From an uncultured Campylobacter sp. (GTDB taxonomy: Bacteria; Campylobacterota; Campylobacteria; Campylobacterales; Campylobacteraceae): a stretch of DNA of 43,232 nucleotides. The stretch spans positions 1 to 43,232 of the forward strand of contig NZ_CALBWL010000078.1 of NCBI RefSeq assembly GCF_937973075.1. Reading direction: 5' to 3'. Shown here one piece after another: positions 1 through 9,229 of the stretch. The position numbers and the translations under genes were made by a program. The notes beneath the pieces were generated by a model. That model was not told where the DNA came from and searched no databases. It saw nothing but the letters and a program-made list of their open reading frames with translations. The first letter of the stretch is position 1. The number at the start of each line of letters is the position of its first letter.

Positions 1-39
1 GTCGCAAGGCTTTACTAAGTTTTAGTAGAATCTTGCGAC
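1..39. repeat. Long imperfect hairpin at the window start
   Basis: An inverted repeat starts at the first base. The outer arms GTCGCAAG (1-8) and CTTGCGAC (32-39) are perfect complements. The inner arms TACTAA (13-18) and TTAGTA (22-27) are also perfect around a three-base loop. Between them lie one A-T pair, two G-T wobbles and one C-A mismatch. No T-run follows on the plus strand, so it is not a textbook terminator for a plus-strand gene. It could be the 3' hairpin of a gene cut by the window edge or a dispersed palindrome at an assembly break. It lies about 230 bp before metE. Confidence 0.6.
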
Positions 40-270
40 GAGGTTTAAATTATGATGAATTTAACGCCTTTAAATTCAATCCTAAAATTTTAACTTATGG
101 AATTTCGTAGATAAAAATTCCATTTCAGATTTTATTGGCTAAATTCCACCCCTGCGCTTTTGGATAAAATTTCGTTCATTTTCGAGATTAGATTAAAATT
201 TTAATGACGGCAAAAGAAATTTTAGATAAAATCAATATTTTAATACCAAAATTTTACTCAAAGGATAGAG

Positions 271-2553
271 ATGAAGAGTTACGTTACGGGCTTTCCGCGC
301 ATCGGAGAGCAGCGCGAGTTAAAGAAGGCTTTGGAGAGTTATTGGGCGGGCAAGTGCGATTATGACGCGCTAGAGCGGGTTGCTACAGAACTAAAAGATC
401 GCCACATCAAATATCAGTTGGATGCTTGGAGCGGCTTAATTAGCGTAAACGACTTTTCATACTACGATCTGATGCTCGATACCAGCGTGCTTTTCGGCGT
501 GATCCCGCAGCGCTTCGCGGCTCTTTCGGCGCATGAGCAGTATTTTGCGATGGCGCGCGGCAGTAAAGACGCAGTCGCGATGGAGATGACGAAGTGGTTT
601 AATACAAACTACCACTATATCGTGCCTGAGATCTCGGCGTATACGGAATTTAGCCTAAATCCTAGTAAAATTTTAAGCGAGTACAAGGCCGCGAAGAATA
701 ACGATTTTAAGGATTCCTGCGCGCTAAAGATAAATTTAATCGGACCTATTACTTACTTGGCGCTTAGCAAATCAAGCGACAAAAGCGATCCACTCGCGCA
801 TTTAGATGCCCTTGCCGCGAAATATGAGGAGCTGCTAAAGCTTCTTAGCGAGCTTGATAACGAGGTCGTAGTTCAGATCGATGAGCCTATCTTTGTGACG
901 GATCGCGCAGCGGAGTTAGCGCCAAAGATCGAGCCTGTTTATCAGCGTCTAAGCAAGGCTGCAAGCAACGTAAAAATCATCTTTATGACCTATTTCGAGC
1001 ACGCGACCGAGGCTGTACGCGAGATAGTAAAGACCGATGTTTGGGCGATCGGGCTTGATTTTGTTTACGCAAGCGAGGAGAATATCAAAAAAGAGCTTCA
1101 AGCTTTAAAAGACGCCAAGACCGTGCTTTTCGCAGGCGTGATCGACGGGCGCAATATCTGGAAGAGCGACATCGACAAAAAGCTCGCCCAGCTCAAGACC
1201 ATCGAAGCCTACGTGCCTAAGGAGCGCATCTATGTGGGCACCTCCTGCTCGCTTTTGCACGTGCCTTTTACGCTAAAATACGAGGACAAACTAAGCACCG
1301 AGATCAGATCCTGGCTAAGTTTCGCGGTCGAAAAACTAAGCGAAATTTCGATTTTAACCCATCTTTTCTTTGAAATTCCGATGTGCGAACACGGCATGAA
1401 AGCTTACGAAGAAAATCAAAAATCCGCTAAAACCCGCGCTAGCTCGCCACTTATTCATGACGAGCGAGTGCAAAGCCGTGCCGCAAATTTAAATAAATTC
1501 GAGCGGGCCGATCGCTACGAGGATCGCATTAAGGTACAGAAAAAGGAGCTAGGCTATGGAATTTTACCTACCACTACGATCGGCTCCTTCCCTCAGACTG
1601 CCGAGCTTCGCCAGGTTCGCAACGCCTATAAAAAGGGCTTAATTGGCCGCGAAGCCTACGAGCGTGACATCAAAGCCTACATCGATGACTGCGTTAAATT
1701 TCAAGATGAGATTGGTCTGGACGTATTGGTTCACGGCGAGCCTGAGCGTAACGATATGGTCGAGTATTTCGGCGAGCAGATGAGCGGATACGCGTTTAGC
1801 GCCAACGGCTGGGTGCAGAGCTACGGCAGCCGCTGCGTGAAACCGCCACTACTTTTCGGCGACGTTAGCCGCCCAAAACCGATGACCGTAGAGTGGATCA
1901 AATACGCTCAAAGTTGCACCAAAAAGATCATGAAAGGCATGCTAACGGGCCCGGTGACGATGATGAACTGGAGCTTCGTGCGCGATGATAAGCCTCGCGA
2001 GCAAATAGTAAAGCAGCTCGCACTTGCGATTTTTGATGAAATTTCGGATCTACAAGATGCGGGCATCAAGATCGTTCAGGTGGACGAAGCTGCGTTTAAA
2101 GAGGGTTACCCGCTTAGATCCGAAAACATCCCTGCGTATGAAAAATTCGCCGTTAGTGCTTTTAAGCTCGCCGTCAGCGCCGCAAGTGCTCACACACAGA
2201 TCCATACGCATATGTGTTATTCGGAGTTTAACGACATAATCAAAACGATAGAGGCGATGGATGCCGACGTCATAAGCATCGAGACTGCTCGCAGTGGCAA
2301 CGAGCTACTTCGAGTTTTCAAATCAGTCGGCTATAAGCAAGAGGTCGGTCCGGGTGTTTACGACATCCATAGCCCGCGAATTCCTAGTGTGCAGGAACTC
2401 GTAAGCCAGATCCGCGCGCTGCTTGAGGTGCTTCCGAAAGAGCAGCTGTGGATCAACCCGGACTGCGGTCTAAAAACCCGCAAATGGGAGGAGGTCCGCC
2501 TTAGCCTAAAAAATATGGTCGAAGCGGTAAGAATCATCCGCACAGAGGCGTAA
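271..2553 (+). CDS. metE: Cobalamin-independent methionine synthase
   Basis: The 760-residue product is 5-methyltetrahydropteroyltriglutamate-homocysteine methyltransferase, the last step of methionine synthesis, cytoplasmic and zinc dependent. Length matches the family (about 750-765). The N-terminal half begins with the typical TGFPRIGEQRELKKALE stretch. The C-terminal catalytic barrel begins near residue 430 with the TTTIGSFPQTAELR motif. Zinc ligands are visible as H647 and C649 (HTHMC), a Glu in SIETARSG near 671, and C732 in PDCGLKTR. The ATG is preceded by AAAGGATAG, and a TAAAAT -10-like box lies at 227-232. It stands alone and ends in its own terminator. No methionine riboswitch was recognised in the 270 bp upstream. 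Confidence 0.97.
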   Translation: MKSYVTGFPRIGEQRELKKALESYWAGKCDYDALERVATELKDRHIKYQLDAWSGLISVNDFSYYDLMLDTSVLFGVIPQRFAALSAHEQYFAMARGSKDAVAMEMTKWFNTNYHYIVPEISAYTEFSLNPSKILSEYKAAKNNDFKDSCALKINLIGPITYLALSKSSDKSDPLAHLDALAAKYEELLKLLSELDNEVVVQIDEPIFVTDRAAELAPKIEPVYQRLSKAASNVKIIFMTYFEHATEAVREIVKTDVWAIGLDFVYASEENIKKELQALKDAKTVLFAGVIDGRNIWKSDIDKKLAQLKTIEAYVPKERIYVGTSCSLLHVPFTLKYEDKLSTEIRSWLSFAVEKLSEISILTHLFFEIPMCEHGMKAYEENQKSAKTRASSPLIHDERVQSRAANLNKFERADRYEDRIKVQKKELGYGILPTTTIGSFPQTAELRQVRNAYKKGLIGREAYERDIKAYIDDCVKFQDEIGLDVLVHGEPERNDMVEYFGEQMSGYAFSANGWVQSYGSRCVKPPLLFGDVSRPKPMTVEWIKYAQSCTKKIMKGMLTGPVTMMNWSFVRDDKPREQIVKQLALAIFDEISDLQDAGIKIVQVDEAAFKEGYPLRSENIPAYEKFAVSAFKLAVSAASAHTQIHTHMCYSEFNDIIKTIEAMDADVISIETARSGNELLRVFKSVGYKQEVGPGVYDIHSPRIPSVQELVSQIRALLEVLPKEQLWINPDCGLKTRKWEEVRLSLKNMVEAVRIIRTEA

Positions 2554-2575
2554 ATTTCGCGCAGAAAAAGACTTT

Positions 2576-2609
2576 GCTGTCGGGCAAAATTCCGCCCGAC
2601 AGCTGTTTT
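2576..2609 (+). terminator. Rho-independent terminator of metE
   Basis: GCTGTCGGGC (2576-2585) pairs perfectly over ten bases with GCCCGACAGC (2594-2603) around an eight-base loop and is followed by TGTTTT. It lies 22 bp after the metE stop and is one of the cleanest terminators in the window. Confidence 0.9.
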
Positions 2610-4036
2610 GCGATAGAATTATGTGGAACGTTTATTTCGAGCATGGACCACTAAAATATCTGGGCGAAATTTTACTTCGAACGAGCATTAAAGGGCGGTG
2701 CGAGATTTCTACGCGTCTGCTTGGCAAGCATATTTGATAGCCGCTAAGTAATGCAGCAATATGAAATTTAGTGCAGGATTTACGGCTTTTACAGACGCAC
2801 AGAGACGGGCATTTCTTGAAAATGTGGCGTAAAATTTTATCTCGATTGCTAGCTCGGAATTTCATCGCAACTGCTCGTTTGATTGAGACGCGGAGCGTAA
2901 ATTTTATCGCGATTGCCTTGAAGGCGGGCTAGGGCAAGTGATAAATTTTAAAATTTTAGCAAATTAATTCTTGCGCACACAAACCTCACCAGCCGAATAA
3001 AAAATGCTGAAATTTGCAATTTTACGCGGCACTTTATGAACTCGCGCCGCTAAATTAGAATTTCAAAACGCGAGCCAAAGCCGGTATCGTTGCGCTAGAA
3101 ATTTTAAATTGCAAATTAAAATTTACATTATCTCGTTAGAATGGCTGGATTGCGAAGCGAGATTCGGCTCTGCTACGTTAAATTTCAGCCAAGTCAAAAT
3201 CTATGTAGCCGCATTAATTTATGACTAATTTCGCCTGGCGAGCCTGAAGTTGCGCCGCGCCAAAACCAAGTCTAGAGCCAAAATTTTACGATGCGAAGCT
3301 CATTGATTTTAACTTGCGTTTTGTTCGAAAGAGCGAGGCTGGCGCAAGGCGCATTTACGCTGCCACGAAATTTAAAAGAGACTTTATGGTGGCGTAGGTT
3401 TTGTAATTTGCAGTAAAAATAAAGCCATGATTTTGGCTCATAAGGCGCAGCTTTTAGATGGTTTCTATCGCGCTTTAAAGTGGGATTTTGCTTAGTAATT
3501 TTGCGCGGTAGATTTTAACAGGCGGAATTTTATCATCGCTACAAAATTTAGGCTTTTAGATTTTATTTTGCAGAATTTTGGCCTCATAATTGCGATGAAG
3601 TGTGGCTCATCTTATTTCGTAGGATTTTAGCGGCATCGCGCGCGTCTAATTTATATGGCATGATTCCAAGGCGCTTATTTTGAAATCCTGCGGGTAGAAC
3701 CTGCGAGACTGCGTTTGCGAGGTTTTGTAAGAATTTGATGGCAAAGCGCTCAGCGCGTTTAAAAATTTTATTTGTGCGCCGAGCCCTCATTTGCGTTTTA
3801 AATTTTGCCCTTGCGGCGAAATTTCGCTCACGTGGTAAGGGCTCGCATACAAAGCGTCCGTGAAATTTAAGGATTTGACGCTAAATTTATTAGCGTGTTT
3901 AGCGATGTAATGCCGTGCCTGCGCATAAAATTTTGCGTTGCAGGCGATTAAAAAAACTTTTTCGCTTCGTATAAATTTCGCGCCGCAAGCGTTTAAAAGC
4001 CGCAAGAGCTTTAAAAATTTAAATTGGAAAGATTGA
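2610..4036. other. Gene-free 1.4 kb stretch rich in RAATTY words
   Basis: I see no supportable gene on either strand. The short open frames (for example minus 2632-2865, 3584-3790, 3787-4005) show no recognisable motif, no good ribosome site and low-complexity composition. The stretch alternates GC-rich segments with many copies of AAATTT and GAATTT-type hexamers, like the other long spacers here. Decayed coding sequence cannot be excluded but nothing is recognisable. Confidence 0.6.
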
Positions 4037-5596
4037 ATGACATTTTTTTCGCCTGAGTTTGTCCTTGCTTTTTTAGCGTTTTTAATCGTTTATTGGACTC
4101 TCAAAAATCATATTTTCGCGCAAAAAATCCTGATCCTACTGGCAAGCTACGGCTTTATGTGCTCCATAAATCCGCGCTTTGCGCTGGTGCTTGCAGCCTA
4201 TAGTGCCTTCGTATATTTTGCAGGTGCGTGTATCGCGCGCGCTAATTACGTAGTCGCGAAAGCCATACCGCCCGCAAAGCAGTCTTCGCGTAAGAAAAAG
4301 CTCTCGCGTAAAGCGGCAGCCAAGCAGATGGGCGCAACAAAACAAGCTGGCATAGCAAAGCAGATGCAAAAAGCGGGGTTAGCGAAGCAGATTCCACTAC
4401 CCACTGCGAAGGCACGCGCAGTGATGCTTGCGGCGGTTGCTGGTGGCTTATTTTTTCTCGCGTTTTTCAAATATTACGGCTACGTCAGGGAGTTTTTCAA
4501 TGCCGCGCTTGCCGCGCTGCACCTAGGTGCCGTCGATAGCGTGGCGTTTCCGCTTGGAATTTCATATTATGTTTTTATGTCGATCACCTATTTCGTCTCA
4601 GTTTATAGGCGTGAATGCGGCGAGCAAAGCTTTTTGAGCTTGGCGTGCTTTTTAGCGTTTTTCCCTAGCGTCGTGATGGGTCCTATCGGGCGCGCTAGCG
4701 CTGCCAAGGGCGTAGAGCCAGTACTGCCGCAGTTTGATCGCTTCAAGCACTTTGGTAATGCCGATGAAATTTATGTGCTTATAATTTTTGCCTTAGTTAA
4801 GCTGCTGCTTATTAGCGGCTATTTGGGCGCGTATTATAGCGATGTGATTTCAGGCGTTTACGGCGAGGAGCCTGAGTCCTCCGCGGCGCAAATTCTAGCT
4901 GCACTGCTGCTTTACGGCGTGGTGCTTTATACGAATTTTAGCGGCTTTATCGATATGGCGCGTGCGCTTGGGCTTGCGATGGGCTTTAAGCTGCCACAGA
5001 ATTTTAATATGCCCTACGCGGCTAAGAATTTAGGCGAGTTTTGGGATCGCTGGCATATCAGCTTGTCCACGTTTATACGCGATTATATTTATATCCCGCT
5101 TGGCGGCTCGCGCAATGGCTTTGCGCGCACCTGCGTAAATTTGCTAATCGCGTTTGCGCTCTCAGGCATCTGGCATGGCGCGGGATTAAATTTTTTGATT
5201 TGGGGACTTTTGCACGGAGCAGCGCTTGTATTTTTAAAATGTCTTGCCAAAGTGGGTGCAAAGCCGCTAAATCCGTATTTGGCGCTATTTTGCACCTATA
5301 TTTTCGTAAGTTTCGCTTGGATTTTTTTCGCCAACTCCCTGCCAGATGCGGCGGCGATTTTGGGCGCTTTTACCCGCGCACGAGCTTTCGGAGATATTAG
5401 CGAGCTAGCGGTGCTAGCGGGGATTTTAGCGGGGATTTTTGTTTATCCTAAAATTTCAGCTCTTAAAGATACTTTGATCGCGCTTTTTGCCGAGCTGCCA
5501 TTTTTGCCTAAAGCTCTCGCGCTCGGCGTGATATTCACGCTGATTTTCGCGCTGATGCCAAGCGGAATTCCAAATTTCATCTACGCAGGATTTTAG
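4037..5596 (+). CDS. patA: MBOAT-family O-acyltransferase, PatA/AlgI-like
   Basis: A 519-residue polytopic membrane protein of the MBOAT family. The conserved block FWDRWHISLSTFIRDYIYIP and the later LSGIWHGAGLNFLIWG containing the active-site His are both present. PatA-type proteins move acetyl groups across the inner membrane for peptidoglycan O-acetylation; AlgI and DltB relatives do the same for alginate or teichoic acid. The downstream SGNH-hydrolase genes, one directly abutting, resemble the patA-patB-ape1 cluster of C. jejuni, which favours the peptidoglycan role. Unusual is a Lys/Ala/Gln-rich insert at about residues 74-117 with repeated AKQ units between early membrane helices. The ATG follows GGAAAG. 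Family is certain; the acceptor substrate is inferred. Confidence 0.85.
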   Translation: MTFFSPEFVLAFLAFLIVYWTLKNHIFAQKILILLASYGFMCSINPRFALVLAAYSAFVYFAGACIARANYVVAKAIPPAKQSSRKKKLSRKAAAKQMGATKQAGIAKQMQKAGLAKQIPLPTAKARAVMLAAVAGGLFFLAFFKYYGYVREFFNAALAALHLGAVDSVAFPLGISYYVFMSITYFVSVYRRECGEQSFLSLACFLAFFPSVVMGPIGRASAAKGVEPVLPQFDRFKHFGNADEIYVLIIFALVKLLLISGYLGAYYSDVISGVYGEEPESSAAQILAALLLYGVVLYTNFSGFIDMARALGLAMGFKLPQNFNMPYAAKNLGEFWDRWHISLSTFIRDYIYIPLGGSRNGFARTCVNLLIAFALSGIWHGAGLNFLIWGLLHGAALVFLKCLAKVGAKPLNPYLALFCTYIFVSFAWIFFANSLPDAAAILGAFTRARAFGDISELAVLAGILAGIFVYPKISALKDTLIALFAELPFLPKALALGVIFTLIFALMPSGIPNFIYAGF

Positions 5597-6907
5597 ATGC
5601 TTAGGTTTGTTTCGACTCTGCTTTTTGCGCTGCTTTTCTCGGCATTTTTTATGCAAGGCTCGCTGCTTTATTATTTGGAGCAGAGATTTCACGATGATTT
5701 TGGGCTGGAAGAATGGCTGCGCCGCTCGCCGTTTCGCGTAGGCGGAGAGATCTACGAAAAAATTGCAAATGGCGTAGATAAGCTTGAGCAGCGCATCAAA
5801 GGCGAGGATATTAGCAAGGATGAGGACGCAAGTCCGCATAGCGGAAGCGAAAATTTTAAAAAATCTGCGCAAGATCGTATGGCGGAAAATCAAGCTTTGC
5901 AAAGCACGAGGGCGCGAGATCACGATGCTTCGCAAAGCGTTAAACTGCAAGATAGCAAGCCGCAAGCCCATGCTGCAAAGAATTCAGCTCTAAATAATTC
6001 TGCGCATCATTCAAAGACGCGCGATTCGGCGCAGGAGCCTTACGCACAAAATTCCATCCCTCAAAATTCTACTTCGCAAAATTCCGTGTCACAAAGACTG
6101 GCTACAACAAGCTCTGTGCCGCGCGGCTCCGCTGCGTCGCAAAATCCCGTCGTGGCAAGCGCAACCTTGCAAAGCGGCGAAAATTCCGATTCGCAACTTC
6201 CCGCTCCGCAGGCTTTGGAGCAGAATTTAACGACGCAAGGCTTCGTGGAGGTTGATGCTAAAATTTCGCTTAGCGACGATGGCAAAATCCGCCTAAATGC
6301 AGGCGATGAGGTGCTTTTTATGGGCGATAGTCTTATGCAATACGTGGGGATGAACGCTAAGAAATTTTTCCCGAAGCGAAGCCTGAGAGTGATCGATCTT
6401 AGCAAGCAATCGACGGGACTTGCGAGCAAGAAATCTTTCGACTGGCAAAAGACGCTCGATACCGCGCTTCGCGAGAACGGCGGCGTTAAGCTTGTAGTCG
6501 TGCTGCTGGGCGCCAATGACGTCTGGGAGTACCGCGCGGGCGGTAAAACTTATGGCATTAAAACGCCGCGCTGGCGGGAGTTTTACGCCTCAAGAGTGCG
6601 CGAGATCTACGATACGGCGCACTCGCACGGTGCGGGAGTGCTGTGGCTTGCGATGCCGTGTATGCAAAAGCCAGATTTTGAGGAGAAAACGCAGCTGCTA
6701 AATCAAATATATGCCGACGCCAGTATGGCGCTTGGCGGGTATTTTATGCAAACAACCCCGCTGGTGTGCGAAAAAGGCGTCTATAAAACCTATCTGCAAA
6801 GCGGCTCGAAGCTCGTGCGCGTGCGCCAAGACGACGGCATTCATATGAGCAAAGAGGGTTGCGAAGCGGTAGCGAAAGAAATTTTATCAAGGATTGAAGT
6901 TGAGTAA
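5597..6907 (+). CDS. patB: SGNH-fold (DUF459-like) protein, PatB-type O-acetyltransferase candidate
   Basis: A 436-residue protein with one N-terminal membrane segment (about residues 5-28) and then a coiled or disordered region. About residues 80-215 are a Gln/Asn/Ser/Ala-rich linker with repeated QNS units. The C-terminal SGNH domain shows the nucleophile Ser in FMGDSLMQY, the Asn block in GANDVWEY and the Asp/His pair in DDGIHMSKEG. The layout suits an inner-membrane-anchored periplasmic enzyme that takes acetyl from the upstream MBOAT protein. It starts at the base after the patA stop, so the two are probably translationally coupled. The linker is much longer than needed for anchoring. 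The PatB assignment rests on gene order plus fold; another O-acylation system is possible. Confidence 0.75.
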   Translation: MLRFVSTLLFALLFSAFFMQGSLLYYLEQRFHDDFGLEEWLRRSPFRVGGEIYEKIANGVDKLEQRIKGEDISKDEDASPHSGSENFKKSAQDRMAENQALQSTRARDHDASQSVKLQDSKPQAHAAKNSALNNSAHHSKTRDSAQEPYAQNSIPQNSTSQNSVSQRLATTSSVPRGSAASQNPVVASATLQSGENSDSQLPAPQALEQNLTTQGFVEVDAKISLSDDGKIRLNAGDEVLFMGDSLMQYVGMNAKKFFPKRSLRVIDLSKQSTGLASKKSFDWQKTLDTALRENGGVKLVVVLLGANDVWEYRAGGKTYGIKTPRWREFYASRVREIYDTAHSHGAGVLWLAMPCMQKPDFEEKTQLLNQIYADASMALGGYFMQTTPLVCEKGVYKTYLQSGSKLVRVRQDDGIHMSKEGCEAVAKEILSRIEVE

Positions 6908-7952
6908 ATTTATAGCGATTTTATTTGCCGTATTATTAAGCGGATGCGCGGCAAACGCAGGCGTTCGCGGCATAAATTCCGCAAATGCAAAAAGCTCTGC
7001 GGGCTTTGGAGTAAAATTTTTTGGCGATTCGCATTTAGGAAGCGATGCGCTGATAGATGCTTTCAGACACGGCTTTTTCGTGCAAAATAGCGTCGGCTTC
7101 GTGCCTGCAATGATGCCTAAATATCACAAAAGCGAAAATATAGAATTTAAGCAAAGCGGCTTTAATGTAATCTCGTCTCGCACCGAACAAGACCCCGATT
7201 TCCCACTATGCGGAGTGATCGCTACCGGCAAAAAGGGCGCTAATGTGCGACTGGAGCTAAAGCAGCTTAGCGGCGATTTTTACGTCGAAATTTTACATAA
7301 ATCGGATCAGGGCGGCGAGATTTTTCGCGTGCGCGATGCAAGTGGGCTAAGCGCGTATATTTCGCAAGAAGTGCCGCAGAAATGGGAGTATTCTAAGCTG
7401 CGACTTAGATTTCCGATCGAAATTCGATCGCTACGTGATGGGGCAGAACTTGGAGGATATAAAATTTACCGCAAAAACGCGCGCTTTGCAGACTCTTGCG
7501 CGAGCAACGGCGCGTTTAGCAACCTCTACGAAAAATGGGGCGCAGATGCCTTTGGTAGGGATTTTTCGGGACTTAGATACAATCTCGTAGTTATCGCTTA
7601 CGGCACAAACGATGCGATGGATCCGAAATTTGACGAGCAAAAATTCTACCAAAGCGTCCGTGGGCTGCTTCGCTCCGTCCGCTCTGCAGCTCCTGGTGCA
7701 AAAATCCTGCTCGTAGCGCCGCCGCGAAGCCCTAAAGTGCCAAACGCCTCACGCGCTGCGGAGGTGCTGGCGCATCTAGCGCGAGACGAAGGGGCTATGT
7801 TTTACGACATAGCCGGTCTTATGGACGAGGATGGCGGCTGGCGCGGCTGGCGCGAGCGCGGGCTTATTCGCCCTGACGAAATCCACTTGCAAAAAGAGGG
7901 CTACGAAAAAATCGGCGCAGCGCTGGCGACGAAATTGCGCGGCAGGCTTTAA
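6900..7952 (+). CDS. SGNH-hydrolase lipoprotein, Ape1-like peptidoglycan O-acetylesterase candidate
   Basis: About 350 residues with a lipoprotein signal (LLSGC lipobox near residue 17). Block I is VKFFGDSHLG. Then comes an insert of about 150 residues with beta-rich character (VRLELKQL, FYVEIL). The catalytic blocks AYGTNDAMD and RPDEIHLQKEGYEKIG follow. An insert splitting the SGNH fold between block I and the later blocks is the arrangement of Neisseria Ape1, where it is a CBM35-like module, so an O-acetylpeptidoglycan esterase role is plausible. I prefer the TTG at 6900 over the one at 6894 because AAGG at 6889-6892 is then seven bases upstream. It overlaps the previous gene by eight bases. 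Confidence 0.7.
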   Translation: MSKFIAILFAVLLSGCAANAGVRGINSANAKSSAGFGVKFFGDSHLGSDALIDAFRHGFFVQNSVGFVPAMMPKYHKSENIEFKQSGFNVISSRTEQDPDFPLCGVIATGKKGANVRLELKQLSGDFYVEILHKSDQGGEIFRVRDASGLSAYISQEVPQKWEYSKLRLRFPIEIRSLRDGAELGGYKIYRKNARFADSCASNGAFSNLYEKWGADAFGRDFSGLRYNLVVIAYGTNDAMDPKFDEQKFYQSVRGLLRSVRSAAPGAKILLVAPPRSPKVPNASRAAEVLAHLARDEGAMFYDIAGLMDEDGGWRGWRERGLIRPDEIHLQKEGYEKIGAALATKLRGRL

Positions 7953-8368
7953 ATTTAATCTTTAAATTTAGGTGGTTCGCTGTGGAATTTATGAAGTTCG
8001 TTGTGAAAATTTACAAAGCTCTTTGTGAAAATTGCACAATCCGCCGCTAAATTTACGCAGTTAGTCGCTAAATTTAAAATTTGGCGGCAGTAAGCAAAGC
8101 TACGCTTACTCGGATTTCGCCGCTTAGATCCGCGCCGCGAAATTTAAGATCAGAGGCCGCGGCTTTAAATTTGTGCGGCGACAGGCTCGATGCCTGTGCT
8201 TTTAAAATACGTCGCCTAAATTTACGCTTTTAATTTGGATTAAATTTATGTGGCTACGGCTAGGGGCGAAAGGTCTGTGTGGCGCGTGTGCCGCGTAAAA
8301 TTTAGCGCTTGAAATTTCATTCGCACGGGTTGTGACAAAGCGCGGCAGCCAGATTAAAGGAGAGGAAT
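7953..8368. other. Gene-free spacer
   Basis: About 415 bp with no supportable gene. It contains repeated RAATTY-type hexamers and GC-rich patches but no clear terminator. The last bases hold the strong ribosome site AAAGGAGAGG of the following metallophosphoesterase gene. Confidence 0.5.
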
Positions 8369-9079
8369 ATGATATATCTTTGCGGCGATACGCACGGAAT
8401 AAACGAGATCGGCAAAATAACGAAAAAGGCCTTTGCGGGCGGGCTTAGCGCCGATGATTTCGTCATCGTGCTCGGAGATTTTGGGCTGTTTTGGAGCGAG
8501 CGGATAGATGAGTTTATGGCGCGCAAAAATATAGAAAGATATTTCCCAGCCACACTTCTTTTTATCGATGGCAACCATGAAAATTTCGATATGTTGGACG
8601 AGCTGCCGCGCGAGCGAAAATTCGGCGGCACCGTGGGCGTGGGCGGCGAGAATATTTTTTGGCTGCGGCGCGGCGAAATTTACGAGATTGCTGGGCGACA
8701 TTTTTTGTGCTTCGGCGGCGCGCTTAGCGTCGATAAGGTGCATCGGATACCGGGGCTTAGCTGGTGGGCGCGCGAGATTCCAAGCGAGGAGGAGTTTGCT
8801 TGCGCGGTGCAAAATGTGCGCAATTTCATAGCCGCGGGCGGGCGGATCGATGCGGTGCTGAGCCACACGGCGCCGTGGTTTGCGATGAAATTTTTAAAAG
8901 AATACCTTTGGTGCGGCAAAAGCACCCCCGATAAAACGTCTGAGTACTTAGATCGGATCTTTGAGCTCGTAAGGCCTGCACGGTGGTATTTCGGACACTT
9001 TCACGGCGATAAGAAATTCCAAGCGCAGGGCTGCGATTTTTATCTCTGCTACGATGAAATTTTAAAATTTGAGGACTAG
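8369..9079 (+). CDS. Metallophosphoesterase (calcineurin-like)
   Basis: A 236-residue protein with the full metal-binding signature of the calcineurin-like phosphoesterase superfamily: GDTHG near the N-terminus (D-x-H), GDFG near residue 33, GNHENFD near residue 68, a His in VLSHTAPW, and GHFHGDKKF near the C-terminus. These coordinate a two-metal centre in the cytoplasm. The substrate cannot be read from sequence; relatives hydrolyse phosphomonoesters, phosphodiesters or dinucleoside polyphosphates. The ATG follows AAAGGAGAGGAAT. It stands alone, with the selenoprotein gene 150 bp downstream. Confidence 0.88.
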   Translation: MIYLCGDTHGINEIGKITKKAFAGGLSADDFVIVLGDFGLFWSERIDEFMARKNIERYFPATLLFIDGNHENFDMLDELPRERKFGGTVGVGGENIFWLRRGEIYEIAGRHFLCFGGALSVDKVHRIPGLSWWAREIPSEEEFACAVQNVRNFIAAGGRIDAVLSHTAPWFAMKFLKEYLWCGKSTPDKTSEYLDRIFELVRPARWYFGHFHGDKKFQAQGCDFYLCYDEILKFED

Positions 9080-9229
9080 CCTTGAGCCCGCGGCAGCGAA
9101 ATTTAGAGCTTTGCAAACGACGAATTCGCTCGTAAATTTTAAATGCTGAGGCGCGCGAAATTGAGCCTTTATATTAAAATTTAAGCTAGTTTGGCTACAA
9201 TGTGGCACTTTTTTTAGAAAGGAATAAAG

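Noticed and set aside
1..270. Possible SAM or cobalamin riboswitch upstream of metE
   Set aside because: None of the conserved core motifs of those riboswitches was seen; only the terminal hairpin at 1-39 is structured.
3584..4005. Two adjacent minus-strand frames in the long spacer before patA
   Set aside because: No motif, no ribosome site and composition dominated by AAATTT-type words; not protein-like.
5456..5971. A 171-residue minus-strand frame across the patA/patB junction
   Set aside because: It lies opposite two well-supported genes, has no recognisable motif and its composition mirrors the coding strand.
8354..8866. A 170-residue minus-strand frame opposite the metallophosphoesterase
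   Set aside because: The plus-strand gene has all five metal-binding motifs; the minus frame has no motif and no ribosome site.
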